Source of the DNA: G942493375 sp942493375 | Lineage (GTDB): Bacteria; Armatimonadota; UBA5829 | NCBI GenBank assembly: GCA_942493375.1 | Contig: OW818698.1 | Coordinates: forward strand, 3,100,001-3,164,000 | DNA length: 64,000 bases | Reading direction: 5' to 3' | In this document: positions 59,682-64,000 of the stretch, piece by piece | Position numbering within the stretch: position 1 is the first letter of the stretch | How the letters are laid out: each line of letters begins with the position of its first letter | Position numbers and translations under genes: made by a program | Notes under the pieces: generated by a model | The model's input: only the letters and a program-made list of their open reading frames with translations | What the model was told of the DNA's origin: nothing | The model's database searches: none

Positions 59682-61025
59682 TTATGGTAAATATACTCCC
59701 TCTTCTTTTAATCTCATCCGGAGTATGTCTGTGTCTACATTGTGGGGGTTGGCATCTGATTTAGCGGCAAGAGCTGCTGCAAGTCCTGCAGCTTCTCCGG
59801 TAGCCAGGCAGACTGGCATTACCCTAACGCTGCCTTGCACAGGTCTATCGCATGATATAGACCTGCCAGCTACCAGGACATTTTGTAGATTTTTGGGAAC
59901 CAGGCAGCGATACGGTATGCCGTGAGATTCTCCGGGACCATAACTCTCAACATTTACAGCACCAGCCAAATCTCCTCCCAGTTTGCTTTCGTCCCCGATT
60001 CTCACATGGCAGTCTATATAATAACTGTTCCTGCATATCTCATCCGGGAAGCTCTGCCTGGCGACATAGTCCTTTATCGTCAGGCAATAATCTCCAACTA
60101 TTCTTCTTGTTTCCCGAATTCCCATCAGTGATCCTGTTGTGACAAGGAATGAATTGGCAAATGCTTTCGGGAAATACTCCGCCAATCCATTACGGATTTG
60201 CAGAGCGATTTTTCTGCCTTTCATCATAGCTCGGGACAGGTTCATCGGGTCGGTATTGTCTACATCAAGCAAGTGTCCCGCGTTGAATCCAACCGTAGAA
60301 GGACCGATCAGGATCTGACACATATGCAGGTCTACGACATCCGGATACTTGTCATCGTGATATATCTGCTGGCCTGGAGCAGTGAGATCGTTTGCAGAGT
60401 AGATAGAAGGACCATACTGATATGCATAGTCATCGACATTGGAGAGAATGAAACAGTGGGTTGAGTCCTGTACGCTGCCGTCAGCATCATCACCCTTCTT
60501 GAAATCCCCACCGGCCCATGCAACCAAATCTGCATCACCTGTGCAATCGACATATACTTTAGCCTTATAAGCTGTAAGTCCGGCTTTGTTGGTTAGCAGG
60601 ATAGCGGATATCTGTCCATCTTCTTCCATTTCTACCGAACTGAGCATAGTGCAAAACAAAACTGTCACCCCAGCTTCGGTAACCATGTCATCATAAATAC
60701 GTTTGAGCTGTTCAGGGTTAATAGCTACCCAGTCCAAGTGTTCCGGCTTAAAATGGGGTACACCCTTTTTAGCCTCCCCAAAGACTCTCTGTGCTAACCC
60801 TCTGTAAATAATCTTCTCGTGGTCTGAAAAAGGACACCAAGCGGGAACCAGTCCTGAAGTGCCCATACCACCAAGACATCCGGTTGCCTCTACCAGCAAA
60901 GTCCGAGCTCCTTCACGTGCGGAAGCAGTTGCTGCAGTACATCCAGCCGGACCTCCACCTATTACAATTACATCCCACGAATCATCAAAAGGAATCTCTC
61001 GCTGTTTTAAACAATATGCTGCCAT
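59682..61025 (-). CDS. FAD-dependent oxidoreductase (FAD_oxidored family)
   Basis: About 447 residues from ATG 61025 behind GGAG; the frame extends upstream without homology. The dinucleotide-binding motif is D-V-I-V-I-G-G-G-P-A-G-C-T-A-A near residue 20, followed by L-L-V-E-A-T-G-C-L-G-G-M-G-T-S-G (the Gly-rich second loop with Cys, typical of the FAD_oxidored family). Further motifs are V-D-C-T-G-D-A-D and a C-terminal N-V-L-V-A-G-R-S-I-S-C-D-R-P ... G-E-A-A-G-L-A-A-A. Such proteins are frequent in carbohydrate-degrading planctomycete- and Armatimonadota-like genomes; the substrate is unknown. Confidence 0.88.
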   Translation of the reverse strand: MAAYCLKQREIPFDDSWDVIVIGGGPAGCTAATASAREGARTLLVEATGCLGGMGTSGLVPAWCPFSDHEKIIYRGLAQRVFGEAKKGVPHFKPEHLDWVAINPEQLKRIYDDMVTEAGVTVLFCTMLSSVEMEEDGQISAILLTNKAGLTAYKAKVYVDCTGDADLVAWAGGDFKKGDDADGSVQDSTHCFILSNVDDYAYQYGPSIYSANDLTAPGQQIYHDDKYPDVVDLHMCQILIGPSTVGFNAGHLLDVDNTDPMNLSRAMMKGRKIALQIRNGLAEYFPKAFANSFLVTTGSLMGIRETRRIVGDYCLTIKDYVARQSFPDEICRNSYYIDCHVRIGDESKLGGDLAGAVNVESYGPGESHGIPYRCLVPKNLQNVLVAGRSISCDRPVQGSVRVMPVCLATGEAAGLAAALAAKSDANPHNVDTDILRMRLKEEGVYLP

Positions 61026-61104
61026 CTTTACACTCCAAAGCCAGGCATAAAATCTCAAGCAAGAATTAGTATATTCCTGCCTGTGTCGATATGGCAATGC
61101 GATG

Positions 61105-61272
61105 GTGCAGGGCGAACGCATTAAAATTCATTATCCACAGATTTCGCAGATTTACACAGATTTTTTGGGAAAGTGAACCGCGAAACACACCAAACACGCG
61201 AAATTCCGGATGCATCCAATACTCTGCAAAAAAACAAACAGGTGGATATTGTAAGATGCGTTCGCACTGCAC
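61105..61272. mobile_element. Small inverted-repeat-bounded element (MITE-like)
   Basis: Terminal inverted repeats GTGCAGGGCGAACGCAT (61105-61121) and ATGCGTTCGCACTGCAC (61256-61272) match at 16 of 17 positions and enclose about 134 bases. The interior includes the common filler ATCCACAGATTTCGCAGATT and no open frame. Size and structure fit a non-autonomous element; no flanking duplication is clear. Confidence 0.6.
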
Positions 61273-61391
61273 GATAGTGCGTAATTCAAGTATTTAGAAA
61301 TAAGAGAATTGAGGGAAGTAGACGAACATATCCGTCCCCTGCCAATACTTGCGGTCCTCACAAAAATATTTAACTATTTAACAAAAACCTA

Positions 61392-61421
61392 TTGACATGC
61401 ATGGTGGGGTTGCAGTATTCT
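61392..61421 (+). promoter_or_regulatory. Promoter upstream of the Y RNA array
   Basis: TTGACA (61392-61397), 18 bases, TATTCT (61416-61421). It precedes the first RNA element by 25 bases and points toward the array and the rsr gene. Confidence 0.7.
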
Positions 61422-61445
61422 TAAAGACTTCGTTGAATTTAATGT

Positions 61446-61566
61446 GCCGTCCGGTTGACCCTTCCGGATATTTGCATCGGTCAGGTTTATCGTGGGCATT
61501 TGCCTGGTAGTTCCTTGTGGATTATTTGGTTATGCCAACCAGGTTCATATCCTGGAACCGGACGGC
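61446..61566 (+). ncRNA. Divergent Y-RNA-like element (array member 0)
   Basis: A 121-nt segment closed by a perfect 11-bp stem GCCGTCCGGTT (61446-61456) / AACCGGACGGC (61556-61566). A T-arm-like hairpin CCAGG-TTCATAT-CCTGG (61539-61555) abuts the 3' strand of that stem. The interior keeps part of the array core, ATATTTGCA-TCGGTCAGG-TTTATCG, but lacks the GNRA hairpin and GGCCGA. It starts 25 bases after the promoter and ends 10 bases before member 1. Possibly a second class of Ro-associated RNA or a partly deleted copy. Confidence 0.5.
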
Positions 61567-61576
61567 GCTTATATAT

Positions 61577-61720
61577 GGTCCCGTAACTCAATTGGTAGAG
61601 TGCCTGTCCGGGGCAGCAATGCTTCAGACACTCCCTTTCCGCTATTTGCCTGCAAAGGCCGACTGGTCAGGGTTATCGATTCCAACGAGGAAGTTGCTGG
61701 TTCGAGTCCAGCCGGGGCCA
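61577..61720 (+). ncRNA. YrlA-type Y RNA, array member 1
   Basis: tRNA-like ends: acceptor stem GGTCCCG / CGGGGCC (7 bp with one U-G), D arm ACTC-AATTGGTA-GAGT, T arm GCTGG-TTCGAGT-CCAGC, discriminator A, no encoded CCA. In place of an anticodon arm lies an insert of about 90 nt with the conserved core at 61633-61675. It holds CCCT ... CTATTT, hairpin GCCT-GCAA-AGGC (61648-61659), GGCCGA (61657-61662), then GGTCAGGG. The GGCCGA element and opposing TTTGCC fit the Ro60-binding stem of Y RNAs. First of four tandem members upstream of the Ro60 gene. Confidence 0.8.
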
Positions 61721-61728
61721 CTATTTCA

Positions 61729-61842
61729 GGAAGGGAGTTTCACGCGGAGACGCGGAGGGCGCTGAGGGGAATGCTAAATTCAGACTTGATGAAGTTTGGT
61801 GGATTGTGCGCACCCTTCGACTGGCTCAGGGTGAACGGATTC
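61729..61842. repeat. Spacer repeats between the Y RNA copies
   Basis: GGAAGGGAGTTTCACGCGGA followed by GACGCGG recurs directly after member 1 (61729), member 2 (62061) and, degenerate, member 4 (62667). AAATTC-GACTTGATGAAGTTT and CACCCTTCGACT...CTCAGGGTGAACGG recur in the first two spacers. The array therefore grew by duplication of a unit of about 325 bases that included spacer DNA. Confidence 0.8.
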
Positions 61843-61890
61843 TCTTAATACAATAATAGAATTAAACTCACTGATGACAATTTCATATAT

Positions 61891-62047
61891 GGCTCCGTAG
61901 CTCAATTGGTAGAGCGTCGACCTGATTTTTTCAGGTAATACCCTCTCCGCCTATTTGCCTGTGAAGGCCGACTGGTCAGGGTTATCGAAGATAGAGCCGG
62001 CTTGTTTTGAGTCGGATTGATGCTGGTTTCGAGTCCAGCCGGAGCCA
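61891..62047 (+). ncRNA. YrlA-type Y RNA, array member 2
   Basis: Acceptor GGCTCCG / CGGAGCC (perfect), D arm GCTC-AATTGGTA-GAGC, T arm GCTGG / CCAGC with an 8-nt loop (one extra T compared with the others). The insert carries a hairpin ACCTGA-TTTTT-TCAGGT, then the core with GCCT-GTGA-AGGC (61957-61968), GGCCGA (61966-61971) and GGTCAGGG. A further long hairpin CCGGCTTG / TGAGTCGG lies just before the T arm. The longest member, 157 nt. Confidence 0.8.
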
Positions 62048-62221
62048 CTATCCCCTGTTGGGAAGGGAGTTTCACGCGGAGACGCGGGGGGCGCGGGGGG
62101 TATGTTAAATTCTGACTTGATGAAGTTTTAATGGTTTGTGCGCACCCTTCGACTAGTTCAGGGTGAACGGAATCTGATCTCACAACAGTAGACATATAGA
62201 ATTGATAACAAATATATACAT

Positions 62222-62360
62222 GGCTCCGTAGCTCAATTGGTAGAGCGCCGTCCTGACTAGCCTCAGGACATTCCCTGTCCAACTATTTGCTTGTAAAGGC
62301 CGACAGGTCAGGGTTACCGGTAGCTTCGGGTGGTTGCTGGTTCGAGTCCAGCCGGGGCCA
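62222..62360 (+). ncRNA. YrlA-type Y RNA, array member 3
   Basis: Acceptor GGCTCCG / CGGGGCC (one U-G pair), D arm GCTC-AATTGGTA-GAGC, T arm GCTGG-TTCGAGT-CCAGC. The insert has hairpin GTCCTGA / TCAGGAC (62250-62267), the core hairpin GCTT-GTAA-AGGC (62289-62300, with a U-G pair), GGCCGA (62298-62303) and GGTCAGGG. The stretch CCTGACTAGCC after the D arm resembles the UUGACUAGUC strand of animal Y RNAs. Confidence 0.8.
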
Positions 62361-62509
62361 CTATTTTTCTGATGACTAAAGCCATGAATATTACTGAACG
62401 CTTTTCTGGTTTCCAGTCAAGCTGGGAATGACATGACTATAATCACTAATATGGACCATTACCTGGGAATGCACCCCATTTTCCAGTAAATAATAACAAT
62501 TGTATACAT

Positions 62510-62656
62510 GGCTCCGTAGCTCATGGGTAGAGCACAGGTACTGATCACTTTGTGGTCAGCACTTTCCCTGTCCGACTATTTGCCCGCAAGGGCCGACTGG
62601 TCAGGGTTACCAGTTTACTCACTGTGGGGTAGCCGGTTCGAGTCCGGTCGGAGCCT
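62510..62656 (+). ncRNA. YrlA-type Y RNA, array member 4
   Basis: Acceptor GGCTCCG / CGGAGCC (perfect), D arm GCTC-ATGGGTA-GAGC, T arm GCCGG-TTCGAGT-CCGGT, discriminator T. The insert has hairpin CTGATCAC-TTT-GTGGTCAG, the core with GCCC-GCAA-GGGC (62582-62593), GGCCGA (62591-62596), GGTCAGGG, and CAGT-TTACTC-ACTG before the T arm. It is the member closest to the Ro60 gene (about 405 bases away). Confidence 0.8.
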
Positions 62657-62706
62657 TAATATGTTTGGAAGGGAATTTCGCGCGGAGACGCGGAAGGCGC
62701 GGAGTT

Positions 62707-63046
62707 GGCAGGCTGGAAGCTTGCACCACAATTCTGGCTTTTGAATCGCGGATGGCGCGGAATTGTTCGGATTTCGCGGAATAGGGTATGTTGTCGTCAT
62801 TACGTTTGGGACCAAGAGAAAGTGGATCATTCGTTTTTTCTAAGAAACCTGCGGGAAGGCAGGCTGGAAGCCTGCACCACAATTTTGGGATTTGAATCGC
62901 GGATGGCGCGGAATTGTTTGGATTTCGCGGAATAGGGTACGTTGTCGTCATTACGGTTGAGACCAAGAGAAAGTGGATCATTCGTTTTTTCTAAGAAACC
63001 TGCGGAGTCGGCAGGCTGGAAGCCTGCACCACAATTTGGGACTTTT
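62707..63046. repeat. Tandem 151-152 bp repeat upstream of rsr
   Basis: Two full copies (starts 62707 and 62858) and a partial third (63010). Each opens with GGCAGGCTGGAAGC(C/T)TGCACC, which contains the palindrome GCAGGCTGGAAGCCTGC, and continues with GAATCGCGGATGGCGCGGAA. The copies are over 90% identical by eye. It lies between the last Y RNA and the Ro60 start codon. Open frames on either strand here are chance products of the repeat. Confidence 0.88.
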
Positions 63047-63061
63047 GAGGAGGGGATTACA

Positions 63062-64000
63062 ATGAAGTATGCCCGTGTTTTATCGAAGAAGAAGACCGGT
63101 CAGTTATTGCCGATACCTGGTGAGAATCAGGTCCGGAATAGTGCTGGTGGATTTGTGTATGCTGTGGATAAATGGCAGGCACTTCGGCGTTTCCTTGTCC
63201 TTGGGACTGAGGGTGGATCTTACTATGCTTGCGAGCAGTCTTTGACGCTTGAGAACGCGAAAAATGTCATAGCTTGTGCACAGGAAGATGGTGCCCGGAC
63301 TGTTGAGGAGATTGTTCGGATCAGTGAGGCAGGTAGAGCTCCGAAGAATGATCCGGCTGTCTTTGCACTGGCTGTGTGCCTGGCATATGGGGATGACAAG
63401 ACCAAGCAACTGGTTTGCGAAGCATTGCCTCGGGTCTGTAGGATTGGAACTCATCTGTTCCACTTTGCGGAGGCTGTCAACGATATGCGGGGTTGGGGTA
63501 AGATGCTGCGTATGGCTATTGCAAGCTGGTATGCATCTAAATCCGTGAAAGACCTGGCTTTCCAGGTTGTGAAATATCAGCAGCGGGATGGCTGGAGCCA
63601 TAAGGACTTGCTTCGCCTGGCCCACGTGCATCCTGAAAACGATGTTGTTTCAGGTATATACGAGTGGATCTGCAGGGATAAAGTGGATGCTGGAAAGTTT
63701 GCAGAGACTGAAGCCCAGTTGATTTGGGCAGCTGTTAGCGCTAAGTCAGCGGACAAAGACAGGGTGATTGAGCTTATAAAGAACAATGGACTGCCCAGAG
63801 AGGCTGTGCCTACCCAGTATTTGAAGGACAAGGAAATATGGGCAGCTATGCTCCCAACTATGGGGCTGACTGCGATTATCCGAAACCTTGCCAATATGAC
63901 AAGGTATGGCTTGATCAGTCAGGAAAAGTCCGAAGAGATGGGCTTCATTATCAAGAGGATACGTGATAAAGAGAACTTGAAGAAAGCGCGAGTTCATCCG
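63062..64000 (+). CDS. rsr: Ro60/Rsr RNA-binding protein (TROVE domain), 3' end outside window
   Basis: 313 codons, open to the window edge; ATG with GGAGGGG upstream. TROVE-module signatures in order: F-V-Y-A-V-D-K-W-Q-A-L-R-R-F-L-V-L-G-T-E-G-G-x-Y-Y, G-R-A-P-K-N-D-P-A-V-F-A-L-A, G-T-H-L-F-H-F-A, Q-V-V-K-Y-Q-Q-R-D-G-W-S-H-K-D-L-L-R-L-A-H, then L-P-R-E-A-V-P-T and I-R-N-L-A-N-M-T-R. These are the HEAT-like helices of the Ro ring, which binds misfolded RNA in the hole and Y RNA on the outside. The C-terminal von Willebrand A domain with its metal site lies beyond the window. Bacterial Ro works with Y RNAs that tether it to exoribonuclease PNPase; four candidate Y RNAs lie just upstream. Confidence 0.97.
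   Translation, partial: MKYARVLSKKKTGQLLPIPGENQVRNSAGGFVYAVDKWQALRRFLVLGTEGGSYYACEQSLTLENAKNVIACAQEDGARTVEEIVRISEAGRAPKNDPAVFALAVCLAYGDDKTKQLVCEALPRVCRIGTHLFHFAEAVNDMRGWGKMLRMAIASWYASKSVKDLAFQVVKYQQRDGWSHKDLLRLAHVHPENDVVSGIYEWICRDKVDAGKFAETEAQLIWAAVSAKSADKDRVIELIKNNGLPREAVPTQYLKDKEIWAAMLPTMGLTAIIRNLANMTRYGLISQEKSEEMGFIIKRIRDKENLKKARVHP

Noticed and set aside
61492..61848. Protein-coding frames across the Y RNA array (also 61517-61765, 61902-62282, 62523-62744)
   Set aside because: They run through structured RNA copies and repeats, have no ribosome-binding sites and give peptides without domain character.
61577..62656. Four tRNA genes each with an intron (group I or other) in the anticodon loop
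   Set aside because: Inserts of ~85-110 nt are too small for a group I core. No consistent anticodon stem forms between the flanks (only member 2 gives a plausible 5-bp stem) and U33 is not conserved. The adjacent Ro60 gene and the GGCCGA core explain the structure better.
61577..62656. tmRNA or self-cleaving ribozyme (hammerhead, twister-sister) embedded in the repeats
   Set aside because: No tag-peptide frame and the D stem is intact, so not tmRNA. CTGATCAC-like bits lack the hammerhead CUGAUGA/GAAA pair. Resemblance of AAGGCCGAC to twister-sister is limited to one short strand.
62615..62981. Minus-strand repetitive ORFs over the 151-bp repeat
   Set aside because: The repeated peptides are by-products of a tandem DNA repeat; no start signal and no family.
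62707..63046. CRISPR array
   Set aside because: The repeat unit is ~151 bp with no unique spacers; nothing else in the window has CRISPR geometry or cas genes.

Overview
This looks like a free-living, saccharolytic, largely anaerobic bacterium with moderate GC. Large secreted beta-sandwich/TIM-barrel carbohydrate proteins dominate, with repeated CBM9-like, DUF4091-type and DUF6067-type modules. They sit beside UroD-like methyltransferase-family proteins, Gfo/Idh and ThuA proteins, and double ADP-ribosylglycohydrolases. An [FeFe]-hydrogenase maturase (HydG) points to fermentation. The HspR/HAIR heat-shock circuit and overall content would fit Armatimonadota or a similar polysaccharide-degrading phylum. 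That is inference only; the complete 16S gene at 21296-22824 would settle it.

Layout. 1-3.1 kb: branched-chain amino-acid ABC transporter genes (livK, livH, livM, minus strand). 3.5-7.2 kb: a secreted glycosidase-like protein, a PCP_red/siroheme-sulfite-reductase-like Fe-S protein split by an ATGA junction, and a coupled TIM-barrel protein. 7.3-12.4 kb: NmrA-like SDR, a secreted glycosidase-like protein and a GH78-type rhamnosidase. 12.4-17.4 kb: a four-gene minus-strand operon (ADP-ribosylglycohydrolase, UroD-like, GNAT, esterase). 17.5-23.5 kb: a complete 16S-23S-5S operon on the minus strand with processing stems, two strong promoters and a c-di-AMP (ydaO-type) riboswitch with terminator between the promoters. 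23.6-41.4 kb: sugar-catabolism and secreted glycosidase genes, plus an AAA ATPase/TOPRIM-like defence pair at 29.5-31.3 kb. 41.5-45.5 kb: dnaK-hsp20-dnaJ-hspR behind a promoter that contains the HspR operator. 45.5-51.3 kb: a membrane protein, a GH28-like protein, hydG with its TM1266-type regulator behind an attenuator leader, and an ADP-ribosylglycohydrolase. 51.6-61 kb: a 1435-residue DUF6067/CBM9 protein, a repeat-rich gene-poor stretch with a HEAT-repeat pseudogene, a ceramidase-like protein and an FAD oxidoreductase.

The right end holds the most unusual system. A Ro60/Rsr (TROVE) gene (63062 to window end) is preceded on the same strand by four tandem RNAs, each about 140-157 nt. They have a complete tRNA-like acceptor stem, D arm and T arm. 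In place of a normal anticodon arm they carry a conserved insert with a GNRA-capped hairpin and the GGCCGA element expected of the Ro60-binding stem. A fifth, divergent element lies just upstream. I read them as YrlA-type Y RNAs in which the Ro-binding stem is internal (capped) and the tRNA-like acceptor stem carries the ends.

The two other regulatory highlights are the c-di-AMP riboswitch feeding into the rRNA operon and the untyped attenuator in front of the hydG unit.
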